Part shown: in pieces, positions 25,834 through 33,427 of the stretch
Layout of the letters: every line of letters begins with the position of its first letter
Position numbering within the stretch: the stretch's first letter is position 1
Source of the DNA: Bacteroidota bacterium
Lineage (GTDB): Bacteria; Bacteroidota; Bacteroidia; Chitinophagales; Chitinophagaceae
Length of the DNA: 64,000 nucleotides
Reading direction: 5' to 3'
Assembly: GCA_023424015.1 (NCBI GenBank)
Contig: JAFAEM010000006.1
Location: forward strand, 62,001 to 126,000
The notes under the pieces: model-generated
Databases searched by the model: none
Told to the model about the DNA's origin: nothing
What the model saw: the letters and a program-made list of their open reading frames with translations, nothing else
Translations under genes and position numbers: made by a program

Positions 25834-27012
25834 TCACAGCAGCGCCGATATCGCTTTCAAACCCATGTATCCCATCGCTGCAACAACGATCCAGCCGGCC
25901 ACCGCCATCCATCGCGGGTGCCGGTAATCATTTACAATGTTCTTTTTATATGCTGCCAGTAAAATAATGCCCAGTGCAAACGGCAGTATCAGGCCATTGA
26001 TAGCACCAGCCGCGATCAGCAACCTCACAGGCTGACCCAGGATCAAAAACACAGCAGTGGAAAAGACAATAAAACCGATAATGAACGGTCGGAAATTCCT
26101 CTCCACTGCTACATGAAGCAGTTTCCCAAAAGTGACCGAGGTAAATGCCGAACCTACCACGGAAGTGATCGCCGCACTCCACAAAACCAGTCCAAAAATC
26201 TTATACCCCCATTGTCCCGCCGCGCTTTCAAACACCGTAGCTGCGGGATTGCCGGCACTTAAACTAATTCCCTGCCATACTATACCCAGTGCCGCGATAA
26301 ATAAGATGATTCGCATGATAGTGGCGATCAGGATCGCTGACACCGCGCTGGTTGAAACCTTCCGAATATTTTCTTTACCGCTGATACCGGCCTGCAGCAA
26401 ACGGTGAGCACCCGCAAAACTGATATAACCACCTACCGTACCACCCACGATGGTGAGGATGATCATTTCATTGATCGTATCAGGCAAAAACGTTTTGACA
26501 ACGGCCTCGCCTATCGGCGGCTTTGATTCAAATGCCACGTACAGTGTCAGCCCGATCATGACAAAGCCGAGCAATTTTGCAAACAGGTCGAGAGATTTGC
26601 CGGCCTCCTTATACACAAAAACCAGAACAGCGATCACACAGCTTATCAAAGCACCTGTTTGTACGCTGCAACCGGTCAGCACCTGCAAACCCAGTCCCGC
26701 GCCGGCGATATTGCCGATATTAAACGCTAGTCCGCCCAGGACGATCAATATAGACAAAGCATAACCCGATCCGGGCAAAACTTTATTGGCGACATCCTGT
26801 GCATATAATTTGCTGATGCTGACAATACGCCAAATATTCAGCTGGACGCCGATATCCATCAACACGGAAATAAAAATGACAAAGCCAAAACTCGCACGCA
26901 GCTCCTCAGTAAACTTTGTAGTTTGTGTGATAAACCCGGGTCCGATAGCGGAGGTAGCCATCAAAAACGCGGCACCCAGCAGGGGTCCTCTTAGAAATGA
27001 TTTATACTGCAT
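25834..27012 (-). CDS. NRAMP-family-like transporter of the 5-oxoprolinase operon
   Basis: 392 residues from ATG 27012 (the frame opens further up, but homology begins MQYKSFLRGP). About 11 membrane helices in the NRAMP/APC fold. The hallmark TM1 metal motif DPGN is replaced by GPGF (SAIGPGFITQ), and the TM6 Met-Pro-His metal motif is not seen (GGYISFAGAHRLLQ instead). A divalent metal is therefore an unlikely substrate. B. subtilis encodes a related protein (YcsG) beside its pxp genes. Encoded last in the pxpBCA operon, overlapping pxpA by 11 bp, so import of 5-oxoproline or a similar acid is a reasonable guess. Confidence 0.85.
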   Translation of the reverse strand: MQYKSFLRGPLLGAAFLMATSAIGPGFITQTTKFTEELRASFGFVIFISVLMDIGVQLNIWRIVSISKLYAQDVANKVLPGSGYALSILIVLGGLAFNIGNIAGAGLGLQVLTGCSVQTGALISCVIAVLVFVYKEAGKSLDLFAKLLGFVMIGLTLYVAFESKPPIGEAVVKTFLPDTINEMIILTIVGGTVGGYISFAGAHRLLQAGISGKENIRKVSTSAVSAILIATIMRIILFIAALGIVWQGISLSAGNPAATVFESAAGQWGYKIFGLVLWSAAITSVVGSAFTSVTFGKLLHVAVERNFRPFIIGFIVFSTAVFLILGQPVRLLIAAGAINGLILPFALGIILLAAYKKNIVNDYRHPRWMAVAGWIVVAAMGYMGLKAISALL

Positions 27013-27727
27013 GCAATAGTTTGTGAATGGCCTCTGCAAATTCCACGGCATGCGCCCCATCACCATGAATGCAAATGGTATCTGCCTGAATAAAGACCTC
27101 CTCACCATTTACCGTTTGCACTTTATTTTCATTTACCATCATCAATACCTGCCTTATCACTGTTTCTATATCATTTAACAAGGCTTGCGGATGCGAACGG
27201 GGTGTGAGAGAACCATCCGCCTGGTAGGTTCTGTCGGCAAAGACTTCATGCGCTGCCTGCAGGCCAAGGCTTTTAGCAACATCTATCATCACAGAACCGG
27301 AAAGCCCAACAAAAACCAGCGACGGATCAAAATCTTTTACCGCATCGGCAATTGTTTTTGCCAGCTTAGGGTCGGCAGCCGCCATATTGTATAATGCGCC
27401 ATGCGGTTTTACATGATGCATCCTGGCGCCAAACTCCAATGCGATCTTATGAATAATATTCAATTGCTCGCTAACGAGATCATACAGTTCCGCTTCGCTT
27501 AACCTCATAGGTGTTCTCCCAAAATTCTCCCTGTCGGCAAACGAGGGATGGGCGCCAATATGCACCTGGTGCTGCAGGCAGAGGCCTATCACTTCACGAA
27601 TGGTATCATCATCGCCCGCGTGATAGCCGCATGCAATATTCGCAGCGTCGATAAAGGTCATCAGCCGGGCTTCGTTGCCCATACCTTCGCCCATATCGCA
27701 ATTAATATCTACCGCGCGGTTGTCCAC
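27002..27727 (-). CDS. pxpA: 5-oxoprolinase subunit A (LamB/YcsF family)
   Basis: About 241 residues from a GTG at 27727 (VDNRAVDINCDMGEG, matching the family N-terminus); a TTG at 27748 would also open the frame. PxpA with PxpB/PxpC hydrolyses 5-oxo-L-proline to glutamate using ATP. Motifs: DINCDMGEGMGNE, NIACGYHAGDD, IGAHPSFADRENFGR, RMHHVKPHGALYN and TICIHGDGAHAVEFA. It overlaps the pxpC end by about 19 bp and the NRAMP-like gene by 11 bp, an arrangement that points to translational coupling. Confidence 0.92.
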   Translation of the reverse strand: MDNRAVDINCDMGEGMGNEARLMTFIDAANIACGYHAGDDDTIREVIGLCLQHQVHIGAHPSFADRENFGRTPMRLSEAELYDLVSEQLNIIHKIALEFGARMHHVKPHGALYNMAAADPKLAKTIADAVKDFDPSLVFVGLSGSVMIDVAKSLGLQAAHEVFADRTYQADGSLTPRSHPQALLNDIETVIRQVLMMVNENKVQTVNGEEVFIQADTICIHGDGAHAVEFAEAIHKLLHAV

Positions 27728-28695
27728 TTTTTTAAATGAAGATAACAAGCCGTTTTTATTTCATCCATTCTTCGCTTCATATTTATATAATGATCTTCCG
27801 CCTCTTTCAGTCCGATCATCTTAAACCTAATCTTCTGACCCGGGCCAGCCTGCGCCAGTGAGGGCAGATCGGATTTGATAACGGATGCGATACGCGGATA
27901 ACCACCCGTGGTCTGGTGGTCGGCCATCAATATGATACAGCGGCCGCCAGGTAAGATCTGGATCGTTCCGGCATCTGTTGCCGAAGAGATCATTTCCGCA
28001 GGTGGCGTCTCCATAACCGGCGGGCTATCCAGTCGATATCCCATCCTGTCGCTTTGCTGGCTGATGATAAATACCTGCTTTTCGAAATTGTATTTTGCGG
28101 TGTCATCCAGCAGCTCATATTCCGGACCCTGTACACATCGGATCTGATCCAGGGGCTGGTAAAAACTATCCAGCTCGGCTTGTGAAATATGCCAGGGCAG
28201 TATTTTGCTTTCAGTAAAAGAATCTGCATTTGATAAAAATGAAATGCGGTCATCTTTTTGCAAAGCCCTGCCTGCATGTCCTCCTGCTCCCAGCCTGAGC
28301 TGTGTGCTGTAACTACCCAGCCATTTTTGTGCCTGCCAGCCACCGCTCACCGCCAGGTAGGCTCGGGCACCAAGGATGGGTTTGACAAATTTTAATACCG
28401 CATCTTTTTTCACCGTGAATGCCCGCCAGGGAGGCAGCGGCATTCCATCAAGGGTAGCGGAAAAATCAGCGCCGGTTAATGCCATCATCGTATCCAGTTC
28501 GACGATAATCTCCGGTGCAGGAAAATGCATTTCGATCACCGCAGCTTTATCGTCATTGCCCACTAAGTAATTGGCAAGCTCCAGGGCAAACCTGTCCATA
28601 GCCCCGCCGCTACCGATACCGATATGGCGGTAGCCCGTCCTGCCTGCATCCTGCAGTGTCGACATGATACCCGGCCTGGTGATCTTAATACTCAT
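27709..28695 (-). CDS. pxpC: 5-oxoprolinase subunit C (biotin-dependent carboxyltransferase-like domain)
   Basis: 328 residues of the allophanate hydrolase subunit 2/KipA family. Opening motif PGIMSTLQDAGRTGYRHIGI and GGAMDRFALELANYLVGN; later AYLAVSGGW, RCVQGPEYELL, QSDRMGYRL and GGYPRIASVI. It forms the catalytic complex with PxpB. ATG at 28695 overlaps the pxpB stop by 11 bp. Confidence 0.92.
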   Translation of the reverse strand: MSIKITRPGIMSTLQDAGRTGYRHIGIGSGGAMDRFALELANYLVGNDDKAAVIEMHFPAPEIIVELDTMMALTGADFSATLDGMPLPPWRAFTVKKDAVLKFVKPILGARAYLAVSGGWQAQKWLGSYSTQLRLGAGGHAGRALQKDDRISFLSNADSFTESKILPWHISQAELDSFYQPLDQIRCVQGPEYELLDDTAKYNFEKQVFIISQQSDRMGYRLDSPPVMETPPAEMISSATDAGTIQILPGGRCIILMADHQTTGGYPRIASVIKSDLPSLAQAGPGQKIRFKMIGLKEAEDHYINMKRRMDEIKTACYLHLKKWTTAR

Positions 28696-29395
28696 TTAGC
28701 TTTTCAAATTCCTGTTTGCTGATGGATACAAATTGCACCAAATCCCCTGCCTGCAAAAGACAGGGCTGTTCCCTGGCAACATCAAAAACTTTGACCGGCG
28801 TTTGACCGATCAGTTGCCAGCCACCTGGTGATACAATGGGATAAATACCCGTTTGCGCCCCTGCAATACCCACGCTGCCTGGTTTGACAGCAAGTCTTGG
28901 GTTGGCATGGCGTGGGGTAGCGATCCGTTCATCCACCGGGCCCATATAGGCAAAGCCCGGCAGAAACCCGATCATAAACACGCGGTATTTTCTTTCGCAA
29001 TGAATACGAACCAGTTCCTGCTCCGAAAGTCCCTTCCTAGCGGCTACGGTTGACAGGTCTTCCCCATTATAATAAACAGGGATGGAAATGTTTCTTCGTT
29101 CAGACATCAATACATCATCGGGTATGCTGTTGATCAATTGTTCAAGGTAGGCTTTGATATGCTCAAACGCAGTGATCTTATGATCGCCAGTTTCTTTAAC
29201 CTGCCATAGATCATAAAAAACAGCGATCGAGGCATAGGCTGGCACCGATTCTGTAAAACCCGGGAATGGCTGCCTGTTCAATGCCTGTTGCAAGGCCATC
29301 ACCTGTGTGTGGATCTTTTCATCGATCCTGCTTTCAAATGAGACGAGCAGGGCTGTTTCATTTAATGGCGATATGGAATAAGGGAAGGAAATAAT
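28685..29395 (-). CDS. pxpB: 5-oxoprolinase subunit B, start codon apparently not AUG/GUG/UUG
   Basis: KipI/PxpB family. Conserved core: SIPVYYNGEDLSTVA, MIGFLPGFAYMG, TPRHANPRLAVKPGSVGIAG and YPIVSPGGWQLIG. The first ordinary start codons are GTG 29302 and ATG 29299, which give 205 residues and cut off the first domain strands. In the same frame upstream, conserved N-terminal sequence continues (FPYSISPLNETALLVSFES, then RIDEKIHTQV) up to ATT codons at 29392 and 29395, with a stop at 29410. Length from ATT 29395 is 236 residues, normal for the family. The gene either uses a rare AUU start, has lost its start codon, or carries a sequence error near 29400. Confidence 0.85.
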   Translation of the reverse strand: MISFPYSISPLNETALLVSFESRIDEKIHTQVMALQQALNRQPFPGFTESVPAYASIAVFYDLWQVKETGDHKITAFEHIKAYLEQLINSIPDDVLMSERRNISIPVYYNGEDLSTVAARKGLSEQELVRIHCERKYRVFMIGFLPGFAYMGPVDERIATPRHANPRLAVKPGSVGIAGAQTGIYPIVSPGGWQLIGQTPVKVFDVAREQPCLLQAGDLVQFVSISKQEFEKLNEY

Positions 29396-29951
29396 CTCAG
29401 TTATTAGTTACTATAAAGATATATTGCCATACCTGTTGTTCTAGTCTTTCTTGACATGTAAATATTTAAATTAAGATTGTTGTGGTGAGATTGCATCTCA
29501 CCATCAGCCCCTAGGGCTGTCCTCTTAGTCCTAACAATCATCGGGCAAAAGAGCGTAAATTTTTTAGCGGGTAAAAAACGGATTTCCCGGGGAAATTTCC
29601 CCTCTTAAGCTCAATACCGTTAATGTCCTTTGTTGAAAACGTTAGTACATTATCAAACCCGGAGGATATAAAATACGAGATCAGAAGCAATATATTTTTT
29701 GATTTTCACCGTGGTCGATCCGATAACTAACGGATGGAGGATGGATTTACCAGGAAAACGTACAGGGATATTTTGTTGGACAATATTCGATTTTGCCTGG
29801 AAAAGAAAGCCTGTTGTTGCATTGTTGGTCAAGCCCACTACTAAGACCTGAAATCCGTAAAACACTGCTTAGCCTTCTTCCTTTCTTCCCGTCTTCCCGG
29901 CCACCCATCTTTGCCCCACCTGTGACTTGATAAGTTGTCCGAGCAGTTCTC
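29396..29951. other. Gap without recognisable gene; small palindromes and a dispersed repeat copy
   Basis: About 550 bp. It contains the hairpin GGTGAGA-TTGCA-TCTCACC (29484-29502), a second small palindrome around CCCCTAGGG, a near-palindrome TTTCCCGGGGAAA near 29581 and a short copy of the dispersed CTTCCCGTCTTCCCGGC element (29881-29906). A 70-codon minus-strand frame (29653-29865) shows no recognisable features. The promoter of pxpB should lie at its left edge. Confidence 0.5.
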
Positions 29952-31328
29952 CTATTTCACCAATTTCCTCTCCAACTCCTCCAGCGACACACCCTTTGTC
30001 TCCGGCACTTTAGTGAGCACCCAAATTAATTGCAAGACCATCATAAACGCAAAAAACGCAAAGATGGGCCAGGGATTTTCTTTGAATATCCCATGATCGG
30101 CATCGAGAAAGACAGGCGTGATCAAAGTGATCAGTGCTGCAAAAACCCAGTGTACGCTGGCGCCGAATGACTGACCCATCGCACGAACCTTATTGGGAAA
30201 TATCTCAGAAACAAATACCCAGATGACGGCACCCTGCCCTATCGCATGTGAAGCAATAAAGAACAGCAGGAATGTCATCAGCAAACCCGGACCGGCATGG
30301 TTTGCAAAACACCAGGCTACCATCGAGAGGCTGATAATATACCCTAATGAACCAATGATCAATAATGTCTTCCTGCCGATACGGTCGATCAGGTAGAGCC
30401 CTACAAATGTAAACACCAGGTTGATGCCGCCGATCGCGACCGAATTGAACAAGGATTCTTTTGCAGCCAACCCGGCCCTCTCCAGTATCTCCGGCGCAAA
30501 GTATAAGATAAAGTTGATGCCTGATAACTGGTTGAAGAATGCGATCATAAATGCCAGCCACATCACTGTCTTGTACCGGCTGCTAAATATTGATTCCTTT
30601 CTGCCCGTACCCGATTCCTGCCGGTAGGTTTCCATGATATTTTTTACCTCGGTCTCAGTATCAACTACGCCAAGTCTTGCCATTGTCGATTTTGCCGACG
30701 CCGCATCATTCCTGCTGGTGAGCAGCCAGCGCGGACTTTCGGGTACGCCGATGACCAGGATGGAATAAATAAGTGAAGGCAGCGCCATCACACCCAGCAT
30801 CCAGCGCCAGTCGTTGGCCCCTCCAACACCTTCTAAAAAATAATTAGATAGAAATGCAATCAGGATCCCGAATACAATATTAAACTGGTACAAAGCGCCG
30901 AGTCGACCGCGATTAGCCGGGGTAGATATCTCAGAAATATAAGTGGGTGCTGCCACCGATGACACACCAATACCTAAACCCCCAATAAAGCGGAAGAATG
31001 AAAACGTATACGGATCGGGTGCCAGGGCCGTACCCAGCGCAGATACACTGAAAAGTATACCGATCCAGATCAGTACTTTTTTCCTGCCCCATCTTTGCGT
31101 GGGAATACCACCGAAAATAGCGCCGATCACCGTTCCCCATAAGGCCATCGACATGATAAAGAATCCATGAAACCAGGGTGAGGTTTGCCACAATTCCCTG
31201 ATCGGAAGATTTGCACCGGAGATGACGACGGTATCAAAACCGAAAATAAATCCCGCGAGAGCAGCAGTGAGTGAAATCCGCAGGGCATAGGCCGGATCGC
31301 CGGCAGATGATGATGTATCGATAGACAT
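29952..31328 (-). CDS. MFS sugar porter (sugar/H+ symporter family)
   Basis: 458 residues, about 12 helices. Sugar-porter signatures: GFDTVVISGA, RWGRKKVL, RFIGGLGIGVSSVAAPTYISE, RGRLGALYQFNIV, GVPESPRWLL, DRIGRKTLL and the C-terminal PETKGVSLEELE. It imports a monosaccharide such as xylose, glucose or arabinose by proton symport (XylE-like). Its place in a run with DUF488, uxuA and the xyl genes suggests a pentose or hexuronate-pathway sugar. The substrate is inferred from context only. Confidence 0.9.
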   Translation of the reverse strand: MSIDTSSSAGDPAYALRISLTAALAGFIFGFDTVVISGANLPIRELWQTSPWFHGFFIMSMALWGTVIGAIFGGIPTQRWGRKKVLIWIGILFSVSALGTALAPDPYTFSFFRFIGGLGIGVSSVAAPTYISEISTPANRGRLGALYQFNIVFGILIAFLSNYFLEGVGGANDWRWMLGVMALPSLIYSILVIGVPESPRWLLTSRNDAASAKSTMARLGVVDTETEVKNIMETYRQESGTGRKESIFSSRYKTVMWLAFMIAFFNQLSGINFILYFAPEILERAGLAAKESLFNSVAIGGINLVFTFVGLYLIDRIGRKTLLIIGSLGYIISLSMVAWCFANHAGPGLLMTFLLFFIASHAIGQGAVIWVFVSEIFPNKVRAMGQSFGASVHWVFAALITLITPVFLDADHGIFKENPWPIFAFFAFMMVLQLIWVLTKVPETKGVSLEELERKLVK

Positions 31329-31381
31329 AGCTGGAAAAAGTGGTTTTGATTGTCAGTATGATGAATATTACGTATTCCCTA

Positions 31382-31741
31382 TCACTTCCTGATCAGCGTT
31401 TCCATATATTTCTGCAGTGCCACAGCCTGGTTATGCTCCTCGTCTTTCGCACTGTAAAGCAGGGTCAGCTTTTTATTTTTCCTGGCATAATCCAACAAAG
31501 TCTTTACCACTTCAGATCCCTTTAATTCTTTGGAATATCTTTTTTGAAATTCATTCCATTTTTGCGGTTCATGGTTAAACCACTTGCGCAACTCATTGGA
31601 TGGCGCTACTTCTTTCAGCCATATATCGATCTCTGCATTTTCTTTTTTCACACCCCTGGGCCAAAGGCGATCCACCAACACGCGGAAACCATCGCTGGTT
31701 TCGGCGGATTCATAGATCCGTTTTGTCATTATCCGGCTCAT
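31382..31741 (-). CDS. DUF488 family protein
   Basis: 119 residues. Typical DUF488 layout: RIYESAETSDGFRVLVDRLW, PRGVKKE, DIWLKEVAPSNELRKWF, a KWNEFQKRY helix and LTLLYSAKDEEHNQA. A small cytoplasmic protein of unknown biochemical role. It lies between the sugar-porter gene and uxuA on the same strand, 35 bp after uxuA and 53 bp before the porter. Confidence 0.88.
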   Translation of the reverse strand: MSRIMTKRIYESAETSDGFRVLVDRLWPRGVKKENAEIDIWLKEVAPSNELRKWFNHEPQKWNEFQKRYSKELKGSEVVKTLLDYARKNKKLTLLYSAKDEEHNQAVALQKYMETLIRK

Positions 31742-31776
31742 AGCCTTAAGATAATAATAAAATCTGATGACTGTAA

Positions 31777-32937
31777 CTATAAACTCCTGTTGATCGCGTA
31801 TTCAACGCCGCGCAACTCTGCCAGCCCGCGCAATCTGCCGATAGCAGAATACCCGGGATAAGTTGTTTTGCGAAGGTCATCAAGCATCTGGTGCCCGTGA
31901 TCGGGTCGCATGGGAATGGAGACATTTCTTTTTCGCATTACCAATAACAACTCTTTTATAACGGCATACATATCTACATCACCATCGAGATGATCGGCCT
32001 CAAAGAAATTGCCATCGGCATCCCGCTTTGTACTCCTGAGGTGAATAAAATGAATATGATCCCCCAAACGCTTCACCATGCCGGGCAGATCATTGTCCTC
32101 GCGTACACCATAGGATCCCGTGCAATAACATAAACCGTTGGCTGGTGATGGTGCGGCAGCAAGCAGTTCTTTAGCATCCTGTTCGGTACTTACGATACGC
32201 GGTAAACCTAGCAAAGGATAAGGCGGATCATCAGGATGGATCGCCATTTGTAAACCGCATTCTTCAGCTACAGGAACTACCTGCTGTAAAAAATAAAACA
32301 GGTGCTGCTTCAATGTAGCCGCATCAATATGTTCATAGGTTTTTAATGCAGCCAGTATTTGCTGAGGGGTGAATTTCTCTTCGCTGCCAGGCAGACCCAA
32401 CAGGGCATTGTTGTATAGAATATCTTTTTCTTCCTGGCTCATCGCGTTCAGCCTGGCTTCCGCCCTGCTGATCTCTTCCGGCGTATAATCTTTTTCAGCG
32501 CCCGGACGTTTCAAAAGGAAAATATCGAAGGCGATAAAAGCGGATTTTTCAAAACGAAGAGCCTTGCTTCCATCGGGCATGGTGTAGAAAATATCGGTGC
32601 GCATCCAGTCGAGGATCGGCATAAAATTATAGGTCACCACTTTCAATCCACAACTTGCGACATTACGAAGGCTTTGCTTGTAGTTCCCGATATGTTTTTT
32701 GTAGTCCCCAGTTTGCTTTTTAATATCCTCGCTCACCGGAAGACTTTCAATCACGGTCCAGCTCATTCCCGCGTCATTGATAACCTGTTTTCTTTTATTG
32801 ATTGCTTCCACCGTCCATATCTCACCCACCGGTATATGGTGAAGAGCTGTTACCACCCCTTCGCAACCCGCCTGCCGGATATCAGATAGGCTTACCGGGT
32901 CATTGGGACCGAACCATCGCATGGTTTGATGCATCAT
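31777..32937 (-). CDS. uxuA: Mannonate dehydratase
   Basis: 386 residues. Converts D-mannonate to 2-keto-3-deoxygluconate in the glucuronate pathway; Mn2+ TIM-barrel enzyme. Family motifs: MRWFGPNDPVSLSDIRQAG, GLKVVTYNFMPILDWMRTD, AIHPDDPPYPLLGLPRIV, CYCTGSYGVREDNDL, HFIHLRS and IPMRPDHGHQML. The ATG-ATG at 32937 is the only sensible start. It fits with glucuronate released by the GH67 and GH115 enzymes encoded downstream of the LacI genes; no UxuB/UxaC homologue of the classical type lies in the window. Confidence 0.95.
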   Translation of the reverse strand: MMHQTMRWFGPNDPVSLSDIRQAGCEGVVTALHHIPVGEIWTVEAINKRKQVINDAGMSWTVIESLPVSEDIKKQTGDYKKHIGNYKQSLRNVASCGLKVVTYNFMPILDWMRTDIFYTMPDGSKALRFEKSAFIAFDIFLLKRPGAEKDYTPEEISRAEARLNAMSQEEKDILYNNALLGLPGSEEKFTPQQILAALKTYEHIDAATLKQHLFYFLQQVVPVAEECGLQMAIHPDDPPYPLLGLPRIVSTEQDAKELLAAAPSPANGLCYCTGSYGVREDNDLPGMVKRLGDHIHFIHLRSTKRDADGNFFEADHLDGDVDMYAVIKELLLVMRKRNVSIPMRPDHGHQMLDDLRKTTYPGYSAIGRLRGLAELRGVEYAINRSL

Positions 32938-32980
32938 ATGAAATTCCGTTTTGAGTAAATGTAAGGAATAAATCTACTTA

Positions 32981-33117
32981 GCCGGGATCCGGATAGCTAT
33001 CGGAACGGGAGGCGGGAAGAAAATAAATTAATCAGAGTTTCACACTTCGATACCTGTAAAAAAGGATGAAAAGAAAAATGAAAAATTCTTCCCATCCTGC
33101 CGTCTTCCCGGCAACCT
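32981..33117. repeat. Inverted pair of a dispersed intergenic element (REPIN-like)
   Basis: Right arm 33086-33117 (TTCTTCCCATCCTGCCGTC, then TTCCCGGCAACC) and left arm 32981-33020 on the opposite strand (CTTCCCGCCTCCCGT, then TCCGATAGCTATCCGGAT and CCCGGC) are copies of one element in inverted orientation. Other copies lie at 29881-29906 and 57685-57728. Two inverted elements 65 bp apart could fold into a cruciform. No gene in 32938-33427 is credible. Confidence 0.6.
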
Positions 33118-33128
33118 GCTTCTCAGCT

Positions 33129-33161
33129 AAAAAAAAAGGGCCATCATCACGACAGCCCTTT
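33129..33161 (-). terminator. Rho-independent terminator downstream of the symporter gene
   Basis: Minus strand: AAAGGGC (33161-33155), 13-base loop, GCCCTTT (33141-33135), then eight or more T residues (33137-33129). It would end transcripts coming from xylB-xylA-symporter and separates them from uxuA. Confidence 0.8.
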
Positions 33162-33364
33162 CACTTGCTTAACATGAGAAACACTAAACTGCATTGTCGG
33201 TGATGCCTGAAAAAGTCATCGTTACCAGGCCCCCGGCGGGGATGGAAGATTTAACGGTTAATGGTGCCTGCTTTAAAAGCATATCGCAGGAGCCAGCCAA
33301 AGGTCATCAAGCCAGGGGCTTTTTTTTTGTACATTTTTTGATAATTCCGGGTAGGCCTGGAAAG

Positions 33365-33397
33365 GCAATGCGCCGGGCTGGCTGCCCGACGCATTGC
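33365..33397. repeat. Strong hairpin, 14-bp stem, without T-tract
   Basis: GCAATGCGCCGGGC (33365-33378) pairs with GCCCGACGCATTGC (33384-33397) with one mismatch around a 5-base loop, 31 bp after the symporter stop. On either strand no T-run follows, so it is a processing or stabilising hairpin or a repeat rather than a simple terminator. Plus-strand AAGCCAGGGGCTTTTTTTTT (about 33309-33328) nearby also looks terminator-like. Confidence 0.6.
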
Positions 33398-33427
33398 TTC
33401 AATCAATATCACTACGCTGAAATACGA

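Noticed and set aside
29653..29865. A 70-codon minus-strand frame in the pxpB-porter gap
   Set aside because: No family, no clear leader, no conserved motif. It could be real, but nothing supports it.
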